Part shown: positions 7,316 to 15,657 of the stretch, piece by piece
Layout of the letters: each line of letters opens with the position of its first letter
Position numbering within the stretch: position 1 is the stretch's first letter
Notes under the pieces: model-generated
Told to the model about the DNA's origin: nothing
The model's database searches: none
What the model saw: the letters and a program-made list of their open reading frames with translations, nothing else
Translations under genes and position numbers: made by a program
DNA from: Cacconaster sp045114175
GTDB taxonomy: Bacteria; Bacteroidota; Bacteroidia; Bacteroidales; UBA932
Assembly (NCBI GenBank): GCA_045114175.1
Contig: JBGUJZ010000021.1
Span: 24,416 to 88,415 of the forward strand
Direction: 5' to 3'
DNA length: 64,000 nucleotides

Positions 7316-9556
7316 CTAGAACGGCCAGAAGACTCCTAGTTTAAATCCGTGTTGCGGGCGAATGTAGTGGAATGCGGAGAAGGTATCCGAGTTGGGCCAT
7401 CCGCGGAAGCAGTCGGTGTACTTGATGAAGAGGCAGACGCACTTCCACTGCATGTTCACAAAAGCGTCGAAGTAGGCGTTCGTGGCCACCGGATCACGGC
7501 GCTGGTTGAAGAAGACACCCAGATCGGGGCTGTAGTTCTGAAGGTAGAATCCCGTGGTAAAGAGGCCGTTAACGCCAATCTGCATATCCATTGCATCCTC
7601 CACCACCGTGAACTCAAAGTAGAGTCGCGAGTTGAGCGAGAAGCGCGGCAGCGGTGCCACGGTATCGTTGGAGGAGACCTGGAAGAGCGCGCGGTTATCC
7701 CAGTGGACCGGGCCGAGTTTCAGTTCGTTCTCTGCATTGGCAGCCAGGATGCTGGCCGGTCGGCTGGCCTGGCGAATCACGGAGAGCGAGTCGTAGTAAA
7801 CCATGTTGGCCACCAGCGCATAATCTACGCCAGCCTTGAGTTTCCAGGCCGGAATGCTGACCTGCGCACCGAGCCGAGAGTCAGAGACTTTGCTCAGATC
7901 GCTGTTCCAATCGTGGTGGTTGAAATGGATGGCCTTCTGGAGCGGATTGGGTTCGGTCAGGCTGGTCCGGATGGTTCCCGTCAGATGGATACCGCCCTTG
8001 AAGGGATAGAGCGAGAGCCGGACGCGGCCGCCCAGCGTGAAGTCGCTAAAGTTGTAGCCGGCAAAGCTGTATTGTCCGTCGGCATCCCACGCAATGTATT
8101 TGCGGAAGCTGCCCGACGCGCCGGCATAGAGGTAGGCGTTGTGGTACCAGTTGTTCTTGGCGCCGCTGATATACTGCTGTGGATCAAAGGAATAGTAGGA
8201 TAGCAGGCGATAGCCGATTCCCGCATTGACCTTGGCCAGCAGGGCGTCCGGGGCAAAGGGTTGCAGCTTCAGGAAGGCCTTGTTTTCTATGCGCGTCATC
8301 GCGAGCGAATCGGACGACTGCGAACTGTTCAGGAAGAAGTTGTTGAAGTAGAAGTCGCGCTCTGCCGCTGAGTTGATCTTGTCGTAATAAACCTTCTTAT
8401 TGAGAGTCAGCTCGCCGCTGTGACCGATGTAGGCCGTGGTCCCCTCTCCCACCGCGAGTGAATCCTTGTCCTTGCGGAAGAAGTTCATGGGGATGGCGTA
8501 GCTCTGGGTGATGAACAACGTGTTGCGACTCAGCTTGTTGGAAGCATTGGAGAGGTTGACCGCAATCTCTTTGGCATCCACGATGGTATCGCGGATCCAC
8601 TTGATATCCTGAATACCGCCGTTTTCGGTGCGTTCAATCCGCTGATGGATGAAGCCCGCATTCATCAAGTACTTCTTGCCCAGATGGTTCAGGCCGAAGG
8701 CCAGGGTACGGTTGTCCGTAGCCTCATTCTGCAGCATACCCCGGCTGCCCCACTTTTCATAGAGCACCGAGAAGTTGAGCGCAGGATTGATGTTCTGCGT
8801 GGTGAGCACGTGGATCTCCATCTCCTCGCGCGCCTTCAGGGAGAAGAAGGTACCCCAGTAGGCCAGCTCCGTGTAAGGATTCTTGGTGTTGTATTGCGGC
8901 AGTGTCTCCGGCGTATAGGAGTAAACCAGATAAGGATCCGCCGCATCAAAGAGGCCGGTGGTCTCGCGCTTGAACCAGTTGTAGGTCTGCGCGGCGCTAC
9001 CCACGGTACCCAGATAGGTGGCATTCACCTCCTTCTTGAAGAAGGGATAGTCAAAGAACTGGCCGTTGTAGAGCGTGTCAAGTTCCTGAACCTCAATCTC
9101 ATTGAACTTGTGTTCCGAGGTCCACTTGACGATGCGCTTATACCAGAGCGAATCAGGCAGCGCAAAGGTGCTCAGGACGCGCGGCGTAGCAATACGCACA
9201 CTGTCGCGGTACTCGCGTTTCTGCTGGCGAATCAGTTTGCGGATGTCCGACGAATCGGGCAGATGCCTTGCGATGGAATCGCAGAAGGCCATGAAGCAGG
9301 AGTCGATCTCAAAGACCGTGAGCGAATCCACCTCCCACGTACCCATCGCCTCTGCCAGCTCGCGGTACACGCGCGAGAGACTGTCCTCGGGCGGCGGGAG
9401 CTGTGCGGTGGAGTCCTGCACAGCTGGATCCATCACCTGGGGAATCGTATCCTGAGGCACAGTGACGCGGCAACTTGTCCGCCGTGCCGACGAGGTCGGC
9501 GCAGCGATCATGGCCAGCGCGGCTATCAGCGTAAGAATCGTCAGACGGATTCTCAT
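7316..9556 (-). CDS. Putative outer-membrane porin (Porin_10 family)
   Basis: 746 residues. Sec signal peptide over the first about 24 residues (MRIRLTILTLIAALAMIAA... cut near SSA), then a Pro/Asp-rich linker and a long alternating beta-barrel. The stretch with YNTKNPYTELAYWGTFFSLKAREE, HVLTTQNINPALNFSVLYEKWGSRG and GLNHLGKKYLMNAGF matches the Bacteroidota Porin_10 signature. The chain ends KLGVFWPF, an aromatic C-terminal strand typical of outer-membrane barrels. Substrate unknown. Its ATG overlaps the stop of the nucleotidyltransferase gene by 4 nt, so the three minus-strand genes from 11741 to 7316 probably form one operon ended by the terminator at 7267. Confidence 0.8.
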   Translation of the reverse strand: MRIRLTILTLIAALAMIAAPTSSARRTSCRVTVPQDTIPQVMDPAVQDSTAQLPPPEDSLSRVYRELAEAMGTWEVDSLTVFEIDSCFMAFCDSIARHLPDSSDIRKLIRQQKREYRDSVRIATPRVLSTFALPDSLWYKRIVKWTSEHKFNEIEVQELDTLYNGQFFDYPFFKKEVNATYLGTVGSAAQTYNWFKRETTGLFDAADPYLVYSYTPETLPQYNTKNPYTELAYWGTFFSLKAREEMEIHVLTTQNINPALNFSVLYEKWGSRGMLQNEATDNRTLAFGLNHLGKKYLMNAGFIHQRIERTENGGIQDIKWIRDTIVDAKEIAVNLSNASNKLSRNTLFITQSYAIPMNFFRKDKDSLAVGEGTTAYIGHSGELTLNKKVYYDKINSAAERDFYFNNFFLNSSQSSDSLAMTRIENKAFLKLQPFAPDALLAKVNAGIGYRLLSYYSFDPQQYISGAKNNWYHNAYLYAGASGSFRKYIAWDADGQYSFAGYNFSDFTLGGRVRLSLYPFKGGIHLTGTIRTSLTEPNPLQKAIHFNHHDWNSDLSKVSDSRLGAQVSIPAWKLKAGVDYALVANMVYYDSLSVIRQASRPASILAANAENELKLGPVHWDNRALFQVSSNDTVAPLPRFSLNSRLYFEFTVVEDAMDMQIGVNGLFTTGFYLQNYSPDLGVFFNQRRDPVATNAYFDAFVNMQWKCVCLFIKYTDCFRGWPNSDTFSAFHYIRPQHGFKLGVFWPF

Positions 9557-10326
9557 GCGCGTGCCTCCAATTCTTTGATTTTTCCCACGTCGCGAATGCT
9601 CGCGCCCGTGATATCGATTCCGCGAATCTCATGCTCGCGGCAATTCTCCAGGTAAAAATCGATCACCGAGAAGCGCTCCGGCCAGCTCTGCATGAGCGGC
9701 AGAATCGCCGTCGAGAGCATCGAGATACCGGCAAAAGCGAGCCTGTGGCACTTCGTCACATCCAGGTCGGGCCACGGTGAACGTACCTCCCCCGTGTCGA
9801 TGTTGGTCCACCCCACCAACCGCATCTGCTCATCGAACATCAGATACCGACTGGTCTTTCGGTCACTTACTGCGAGAATTGCCAGCGGATCTGGCGAGGG
9901 TTTACCGGCAAGGCGGAACTCCCCGTCAGGGCCTTTTCGTTCCGCCGGACGGAAACTCGAAGCCATAGTAGCGTAATCCATATCTGTTATGATATCCACG
10001 TTATGCACCAAAAATCGTCCTTCCGGGGCATCCTGCAACAGTTGTGCCGCGTGGCGGATGGCGCCGCCGGTCTCGCGCAACAGGTCGCGCTCATCGGAAA
10101 GGGCGATGCGGCTACCGAAGTTGTCATGCTCCTTCAGAAAGGCCTCGATCTGCTCGGGAAAGTGGTGCACGTTGATCACGAAATCGTCGAATCCTGCCTT
10201 CTTCAGCCGGCTGATGAGCCCCTCCAGCAGCGGCGTACCGCCCACCGGAACCAGTGCCTTGGGCATCCGGTCCGTCAACGGCTTCAGGCGTGTGCCGAGC
10301 CCTGCTGCAAGGATCATCGCTCTCAT
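9553..10326 (-). CDS. Sugar-1-phosphate nucleotidyltransferase, MurU-like
   Basis: 257 residues. N-terminal MILAAGLGTRLKPLTDRMPKALVPVGG is the GxGTRxxPxTxxxPKxxxP nucleotide-binding motif of sugar nucleotidyltransferases; Asp111 in HNVD is the likely metal ligand. With the AmgK-like kinase encoded immediately upstream it probably forms the anomeric cell-wall recycling pair: AmgK phosphorylates MurNAc at C1 and MurU transfers UMP to give UDP-MurNAc. That role is inferred from the pairing. Residues about 124-147, just before the conserved LAILAVSDRKTSRYL strand, are encoded by a palindromic repeat and look like an in-frame insertion. Confidence 0.82.
   Translation of the reverse strand: MRAMILAAGLGTRLKPLTDRMPKALVPVGGTPLLEGLISRLKKAGFDDFVINVHHFPEQIEAFLKEHDNFGSRIALSDERDLLRETGGAIRHAAQLLQDAPEGRFLVHNVDIITDMDYATMASSFRPAERKGPDGEFRLAGKPSPDPLAILAVSDRKTSRYLMFDEQMRLVGWTNIDTGEVRSPWPDLDVTKCHRLAFAGISMLSTAILPLMQSWPERFSVIDFYLENCREHEIRGIDITGASIRDVGKIKELEARA
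9892..9965. repeat. Palindromic coding repeat, copy B
   Basis: TGGC (9892-9895), arm GAGGGTTTA, then CCGGCAAGGCGGAAC, a 19-nt centre containing CCCGTCAGGGC, then GTTCCGCCGGACGG, arm AAACTCGAA and GCCA (to 9965). The inner blocks match copy A at 43828 while the outer arms differ in sequence yet still pair with each other. It lies inside the MurU-like gene and adds about 24 residues in frame. Confidence 0.75.
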
Positions 10327-10328
10327 TC

Positions 10329-11741
10329 TCAGAAGATTTGTTCCATCTCCAACTCGCGATGGTAGAGTTTGACTTTCACGTTGAACCGCTGCGCGATGTG
10401 CTCAGCCAGATGCTGCGCGCAATAGACGCTGCGGTGCTGGCCCCCCGTGCAGCCGAAGCAGAACATCAGGTGGGTGAACTTACGTTCGATATAACGCTGT
10501 ACGTGCGCATCCGCCATCGGGTAGATGTGACTTAGGAAGGTGGTCACACCGCCGTCGTCTTCCAGGAACTTGATCACCTCGGCGTCCAGTCCGTTGAAGT
10601 GGCGGTAGTGCTCGTATTTGCCAGGGTTGTTGATGGCGCGGCAGTCGAAGACGTAACCGCCTCCGTTGCCGGAAATATCGTTCGGAATTCCCTTCTTATA
10701 GGCGAAGCTGTAGATGTTCACCTCCAGGCGCTCCTGCTTGCGTTCCTCGAACTCGCGGAGGTTCGTAAGCTCAGTAAGGACCTGATTCAGATAGGGATAC
10801 TCTTCAAAAGGTTCGGCCAGCAGGCGGCGCAGGTTGTCCATCGCATAGGGAATGCTCTGGAGGAAGTGCGGCTTCTTTTCAAAGTAACCGCGAAAGCCGT
10901 ACGCGCCCAGCACCTGCAACGTACGGAAGAGCACGAAGTGGCGGAGCTGCTTCAGGAAATCCTCCTTGCTGATGGTCCGGTAGGGCTTCAACGCCTCGAG
11001 GTACGCATCGATGAGTTCCATCTTGAGCGCCTCGGAGTAGTTGGCCTTGGCCTGCCAGATGAAGGAGGCCACGTCGTAATAGATGGGGCCCTTACGGCCG
11101 CCCTGGAAGTCGATGAAGTAGGGCTCGTCCCCCACCAGCATCACGTTGCGTGCCTGGAAATCGCGGTAGAGGAAGGTATCGCTCTCCTCGCGAAGCAGCA
11201 CGTCCGCCATCTTGTGGAAGTCTTCATCCAACCGGATCTCATTGAATTCCAAACCGGTGGCCTTCAGGAAACAGTATTTGAAGTAGTTCTGGTCAAAGGA
11301 GATCATCTGCCTGTCAAAGGCAGGCTGGGGATAGCAGACGCTGAAATCCAGCCCCTCTGCACCCTTGAACTGCAGGGCTGGCAGCGCGCGGACGGTCTTG
11401 AGCAGCAGAGCCTTTTCGGCCTCGCTGAACTCACCTTTTTCCCGACCTTCCGCGATGCGATTGAAGAGAATGTCATTGCCGAGATCCTCCTGGAGATAGA
11501 AGAGGAAGTCGTCGCTGTGGGCAAAAACCCGGGGGACGTTCAGCCCCTTCTCGCGAAAATGCCGCGCTATGGTCCAGAAAGCGCGGTTTTCCTCCGCACA
11601 GGTGCCTTTGACGGCAATCAGCGTACGGGTATCCCCGTTTACGCGGAAGTATCTCCGATTGCTTCCGGACGAGGGTAACTCCTCAATATTCAGGACATTT
11701 TCGCCCGCGAATTCCCGAAACAGCGATTCAATCTCAATCAT
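10329..11741 (-). CDS. AmgK-like sugar kinase fused to RapZ C-terminal domain
   Basis: 470 residues from ATG 11741. An in-frame TTG at 11759 sits inside the promoter and is rejected as start. Residues about 1-320 are an aminoglycoside-phosphotransferase fold: SSGSNRRYFRV nucleotide loop, catalytic YRDFQARNVM and metal-binding FIDFQGG. Residues about 330-470 are a RapZ/YvcJ C-terminal domain (NIYSFAYKKGIP, FDCRAINNPGKY, CFGCTGGQHRSVYCAQHLAEHI). In Enterobacteria RapZ senses glucosamine-6-phosphate and directs decay of the GlmZ RNA. Here the RapZ P-loop half is replaced by a sugar kinase. The MurU-like gene begins 2 nt downstream, suggesting cell-wall amino-sugar recycling. Confidence 0.85.
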   Translation of the reverse strand: MIEIESLFREFAGENVLNIEELPSSGSNRRYFRVNGDTRTLIAVKGTCAEENRAFWTIARHFREKGLNVPRVFAHSDDFLFYLQEDLGNDILFNRIAEGREKGEFSEAEKALLLKTVRALPALQFKGAEGLDFSVCYPQPAFDRQMISFDQNYFKYCFLKATGLEFNEIRLDEDFHKMADVLLREESDTFLYRDFQARNVMLVGDEPYFIDFQGGRKGPIYYDVASFIWQAKANYSEALKMELIDAYLEALKPYRTISKEDFLKQLRHFVLFRTLQVLGAYGFRGYFEKKPHFLQSIPYAMDNLRRLLAEPFEEYPYLNQVLTELTNLREFEERKQERLEVNIYSFAYKKGIPNDISGNGGGYVFDCRAINNPGKYEHYRHFNGLDAEVIKFLEDDGGVTTFLSHIYPMADAHVQRYIERKFTHLMFCFGCTGGQHRSVYCAQHLAEHIAQRFNVKVKLYHRELEMEQIF

Positions 11742-11747
11742 AACATA

Positions 11748-11755
11748 CAAAGTTA
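11748..11755 (-). promoter_or_regulatory. -7 box of the AmgK-RapZ gene
   Basis: TAACTTTG on the minus strand fits TAnnTTTG and ends 6 nt before the ATG at 11741. A start site at the usual distance would leave almost no 5' leader, so the mRNA may be leaderless. Confidence 0.5.
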
Positions 11756-11760
11756 ACAAA

Positions 11761-11789
11761 AATCCGGATCAAGCAAGCTTGTCCGGATT
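11761..11789 (-). terminator. Terminator of tRNA-Ser
   Basis: AATCCGGA (11761-11768) pairs with TCCGGATT (11782-11789) with inner CAAG/CTTG pairs. Read on the minus strand the stem is followed by TTTTTG. It lies 17 nt beyond the tRNA 3' end and immediately upstream of the AmgK-RapZ promoter. Confidence 0.75.
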
Positions 11790-11805
11790 CTTTGCTATCT
11801 ATTTG

Positions 11806-11893
11806 CGGAGAGAAAGGGATTCGAACCCTTGATACCCTTTTGGAGTACACACGCTTTCCAGGCGTGCCTCTTAAGCCACTCGAGCATCTCTCC
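11806..11893 (-). tRNA. tRNA-Ser (anticodon GGA)
   Basis: 88-nt class II tRNA on the minus strand. Acceptor GGAGAGA/TCTCTCC with discriminator G, anticodon loop CTGGAAA (GGA, reading UCC/UCU), a long variable arm (GTGTACTCCAAAAGGGTATC) and T loop TTCGAAT. CCA is not encoded. Confidence 0.95.
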
Positions 11894-11904
11894 GAATGGG
11901 ACTG

Positions 11905-11912
11905 CAAATATA
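11905..11912 (-). promoter_or_regulatory. -7 box of tRNA-Ser
   Basis: TATATTTG on the minus strand, 11 nt before the tRNA 5' end, fits TAnnTTTG. No TTTG was found 19 nt further upstream. Confidence 0.5.
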
Positions 11913-11932
11913 ATACTTTTTTTTATAATCGA

Positions 11933-13183
11933 TCACTCCACCCGCATTGTCTTGGCTGGGCTTACGCGTGCGATAAAAATTGCCGAAAGCGAGAGAATCA
12001 TCAGGATGGCGATGGCCGAGGCGGCATCCAGTAGCAGAATCTTGCCCCAGTCCAGCTGGATGGGCACGTACTTCACGAAATAGTTGGCCGGATCCAGCGT
12101 GATGACGTGGAACCACTTCTGCACGAAGCAGATGACCAGCGCGGCTACATTTCCCCAAAGCAGCCCCTTCCCCACAACCCGCGCGGAACGCCACAGGAAC
12201 ACGCGCGTCACAGCCCAGTCACTCATACCGAGCGACTTAAGCACGCCGATCATCGAAATCTTCCGGAAGAGCAGGATCAGCAGCGACGAAATCATATTGA
12301 ATCCGGCTACCGCCATCATCAGGATCATGATCATCACAACGTTCAGATCGAGCACAGCGAGCCAGTCAAACAGGTTCGGATAGATGCGCTTAACGGAGTA
12401 GATGAAGAGCGGAGCGTCATCATCGGTGGCCAGTCGGTACTCAACCTCTGTCAAGCGGTTGGTAGCCTCTTCGATACTGGCGGAGGGACGGATACGGACC
12501 TCCAGTGCGGAGACCTGATCGCCGCTCCAGCCATTCAGGCGGCGGATATGCCGCAAGTCGGCCAGAATGAAGGTATTATCGATCTCCTCCAACTGAGCGT
12601 CGAACAGACCGCAGACGCGGAAGTTGCGCGCCTTCAGATCATCCCGCACGAAGTAAGCATTCAGGGTATCCCCCACCGACAGCCCCAGTTGCGCTGCCAG
12701 GCGGGAGGACATCAGCACATCCGGCGAGATGCGCCCGGAGTAATCCGGCAGCGTGCCAGCAGAAAGCGCGTCGGCAAAAAACGAGAAATCATACAGCGAA
12801 TCCACCCCCTTGAACCAGGCACCGCCAATTTCGCCCTCGTTGCGGATCATACCGCTGCGATAAGCAACCGGAGAGAGAGAAACCACGCCCGGCACCGCCA
12901 GCAGCGAATCTCGGTAGGAAAGTGTCCCCGAAAATGGATATTGCTCATTCAAAGGGCCTTGCCCGGGTTGGCAGAGGACCACGGACCCCATGAAACCGGT
13001 GGCCTTGGCCCGAATCTCGGCCTTAAAACCGCCCACCACCGCCACTGCGATAATCATCACGGCGATGCTGAGCGCCACGGAAATCCAGGCGATATGGTGA
13101 CTGACGCGGAGCAACCGGTCACGCTCCCCGGAAGGGGCCGCGCGATCGGAAAGCCTGCTTGCTATGAACCGGCTCGCATCCAC
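11933..13183 (-). CDS. FtsX-like ABC permease, LolC/LolE type lipoprotein-release protein
   Basis: 416 residues starting at GTG 13183, which overlaps the pheT stop as TAGTG. One N-terminal membrane segment (ISVALSIAVMIIAVAVVGGF), a large periplasmic MacB-like domain, and three C-terminal segments including LNVVMIMILMMAVAGFNMISSLLILLF followed by KISMIGVLKSLGMSDWAV, the FtsX coupling region. LolCE with LolD moves lipoproteins from the inner membrane to LolA. No ATPase gene is adjacent, so the partner must lie elsewhere. Translational coupling with pheT is likely from the 1-nt overlap. Confidence 0.8.
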   Translation of the reverse strand: MDASRFIASRLSDRAAPSGERDRLLRVSHHIAWISVALSIAVMIIAVAVVGGFKAEIRAKATGFMGSVVLCQPGQGPLNEQYPFSGTLSYRDSLLAVPGVVSLSPVAYRSGMIRNEGEIGGAWFKGVDSLYDFSFFADALSAGTLPDYSGRISPDVLMSSRLAAQLGLSVGDTLNAYFVRDDLKARNFRVCGLFDAQLEEIDNTFILADLRHIRRLNGWSGDQVSALEVRIRPSASIEEATNRLTEVEYRLATDDDAPLFIYSVKRIYPNLFDWLAVLDLNVVMIMILMMAVAGFNMISSLLILLFRKISMIGVLKSLGMSDWAVTRVFLWRSARVVGKGLLWGNVAALVICFVQKWFHVITLDPANYFVKYVPIQLDWGKILLLDAASAIAILMILSLSAIFIARVSPAKTMRVE

Positions 13184-15645
13184 TAACGGAGAATAGCGCC
13201 AAACTGATTCTCAAAGGCCTTGAGCAGCTTGGTCATCATCCGCTCCACAGCCTCGTCGGTCAGGGTCTGCTCAGGATCCTGGAAGGTAAAGCTCAGGGCA
13301 TACTGCTTCTTGTCGGTGAGAATCTTCGGTCCGCGATAGACGTCGAAGAGTTCTACACGTTTGAGCAGGTTGCGCTCCGTCTTGAGGGCGCAAGCACGCA
13401 GGTCGGAGAAGCGCACGCTTTCATCCAGCAGCAACGCGAGGTCGCGACGCACCTCCGGGAAGCGAGGCAACTCCTTGAATTTCACCTTGTCGCGCTTGAC
13501 AAGCTGGAAGAAGACCGGCCAGGAAATCTCGGCTGCGAAGACAGGCTGCTTGATGTCGAACTTCTTGGCCAGAGCCGGTGCAATCGTTCCGGCTACAGCC
13601 AGCGTCTTGCCCTGCAGGCGATACTCGAGACCTTCACTGAAGAGATCCGACGGGGCGTCAGCAATCTCCAGCGAATAGATGTCAGCGCCGAAGCGGTGCA
13701 GCAGCGTCTCCAGATAGCCCTTCAGCGCAAAATAGTCGCCGCGGGCAATCTCGTTGTGCCAGCTCTTTACGCCCGGCGAAGAGATGGCGAAGCAGAGCCG
13801 CATCTCCTCGTTATAGGATTTCAGATCGGCCACCGGCTGCTCCACACCCTCGCGCGGACGGAAGGAATAGACATTGCCCAGCTCGAAGATCCGGATATCG
13901 TTCACCTGGCGGTTCAGGTTGTGCGAAACCACCTCCAACGCATTGAGCAGCAGCGTCTGACGCATCACGTTCAAGTCAGAGCTGAGCGGGTTGACAATCT
14001 GTACCAGCGCATCGGACGGGAAGGTCTTCAGCGTACTATAGTAATCGGCCTTGGTGAGCGAGTTGTTCATCGTCTCCACAAAGCCCCAGCCTGCAAAGAG
14101 GTTGGATACGGTAGAACGGACCACCTCCGGATCGGGATGCTCCGACGGAGAGACGGACATCTTCATGTTGGCCGGCAGTTCGATGTTGTTGTAGCCGTAG
14201 ATGCGCAGCACCTCCTCCACCACGTCGCACTCGCGCGTAACGTCTACGCGGTAAGCGGGCACTTCTACCAACGCTCCTTTCGCAGAAGCTTCCACGAAGC
14301 GGAAGTCCATGCTTTCCAGAATCTTACGGATGACCTCACCGCCGATGGCCTTACCGATCAGGGACTCCATACGGGCATAATCGAGCTGCACGCGGACCGG
14401 CTCGTAGGCCTTGCCGCAAACCTCGGTCCAACCCACGATCTCCGCGCCGCAGAGGTCACGGATCAACAGGGCGGCACGTTTGGCAGCCGTCATCGTGGCG
14501 GTCGGGTCGATGCCGCGCTCGTAGCGGAAGGAAGCATCGGTCTTCAGACCGTGATGCTTGGAGGTCTTGCGGATGGAAACCGGATTGAAATAAGCCGCCT
14601 CCAGGAAGAGTTCGCCGGTGGCCTCCGTCGTACCGGAATCTTCGCCGCCGAACACACCTGCAATACACATCGGCTTTTCAGTGTCGCAAATCATCAGCTC
14701 CTCGCCACAGAGGGTGCGTTCCACGCCGTCCAGCGTGCGGAACTTGGAACCCGCATCGGCCTTGCGCACCACCACCTTGCGACCGGCAATCTTGGCTGCG
14801 TCGAAAGCGTGCAGCGGGTGACCCATTTCAAAGAGCACGAAGTTGGTGATATCCACCACGTTGTTGATGGGGCGCTGGCCCACGGCCTGCAGGCGCTCCT
14901 TGAGCCAGTCGGGCGACGGGCCCACCTTCACGCCGCGCAGCGTAACGCCGATATAGCGCGGCGCCAGCTCGGGCGAGAGCACCTCCACCGGGATCGTTCC
15001 GGCCGCATCGCGAGCCGCTGCAAAAGCGGACAGATCGGGCAGCGTCCAGCGGCACGGAATGCTGTTTGCGTTGCAGTATGCATAAAGGTCGCGCGCACAA
15101 CCGATGTGCGAAGCACCATCCACGCGGTTCGGGGTCAGGCCGATCTCATAGACCGTATCGCACTTGAGCTGAAGCTGTTCGCGAGCGGGCGTGCCAGGCA
15201 CGGCCGATGCCGGCAGCACCATGATGCCCGCGTGGTCAGTACCGATGCCGAGTTCATCCTCGGCGCAAATCATACCGTTGCTCTCCACGCCGCGAATCTT
15301 GGACTTCTTGATCTTGAACGCGGAACCGTCGGGTGTGGGCAGGTTGGTACCCACGGTTGCCACGAGCACTTTCTGGCCGGCAGCCACGTTGGGCGCACCG
15401 CAAACCACCTGCAGCAAGTCGGATTCGCCGATGTTGAGTTTCGTGACGTGCAGATGGTCCGAGTCGGGGTGCTCCACGCACTCCACCACTTCTGCCACCA
15501 CGACACCGGCAAGTCCGCCGGGGATCTGCTCCACCTCTTCTACATGTTCCACTTCCAGACCCGTGTCGGTGAGGATGGTAGCCACCTGCGCCGGCGTCAG
15601 GTCGAATTCCAGGTAATCTTTCAGCCAATTGTACGAAATGACCAT
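13183..15645 (-). CDS. pheT: Phenylalanine-tRNA ligase beta subunit
   Basis: 820 residues, the normal size. Residues about 40-150 form the tRNA-binding OB fold (GVVVAEVVECVEHPDSDHLHVTKLNIG region), followed by the B3/B4 editing domain (PRYIGVTLRGVKVG, PINNVVDITNFVLFEMGHPLHAFD), the B5 domain, the inactive synthetase core (RDLALLLDESVRFSDL) and the C-terminal anticodon-binding FDX-ACB domain (LFDVYRGPKILTDKKQYALSFTFQDPEQTLTDEAV). Pairs with PheS, not present in the window, to charge tRNA-Phe. ftsY lies 12 nt upstream on the same strand. Confidence 0.97.
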   Translation of the reverse strand: MVISYNWLKDYLEFDLTPAQVATILTDTGLEVEHVEEVEQIPGGLAGVVVAEVVECVEHPDSDHLHVTKLNIGESDLLQVVCGAPNVAAGQKVLVATVGTNLPTPDGSAFKIKKSKIRGVESNGMICAEDELGIGTDHAGIMVLPASAVPGTPAREQLQLKCDTVYEIGLTPNRVDGASHIGCARDLYAYCNANSIPCRWTLPDLSAFAAARDAAGTIPVEVLSPELAPRYIGVTLRGVKVGPSPDWLKERLQAVGQRPINNVVDITNFVLFEMGHPLHAFDAAKIAGRKVVVRKADAGSKFRTLDGVERTLCGEELMICDTEKPMCIAGVFGGEDSGTTEATGELFLEAAYFNPVSIRKTSKHHGLKTDASFRYERGIDPTATMTAAKRAALLIRDLCGAEIVGWTEVCGKAYEPVRVQLDYARMESLIGKAIGGEVIRKILESMDFRFVEASAKGALVEVPAYRVDVTRECDVVEEVLRIYGYNNIELPANMKMSVSPSEHPDPEVVRSTVSNLFAGWGFVETMNNSLTKADYYSTLKTFPSDALVQIVNPLSSDLNVMRQTLLLNALEVVSHNLNRQVNDIRIFELGNVYSFRPREGVEQPVADLKSYNEEMRLCFAISSPGVKSWHNEIARGDYFALKGYLETLLHRFGADIYSLEIADAPSDLFSEGLEYRLQGKTLAVAGTIAPALAKKFDIKQPVFAAEISWPVFFQLVKRDKVKFKELPRFPEVRRDLALLLDESVRFSDLRACALKTERNLLKRVELFDVYRGPKILTDKKQYALSFTFQDPEQTLTDEAVERMMTKLLKAFENQFGAILR

Positions 15646-15657
15646 AGCTTGTATCTG

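Noticed and set aside
11742..11759. In-frame TTG at 11759 as start of the AmgK-RapZ gene (six residues longer)
   Set aside because: It lies inside the TAACTTTG promoter box; ATG 11741 starts exactly where family similarity begins.
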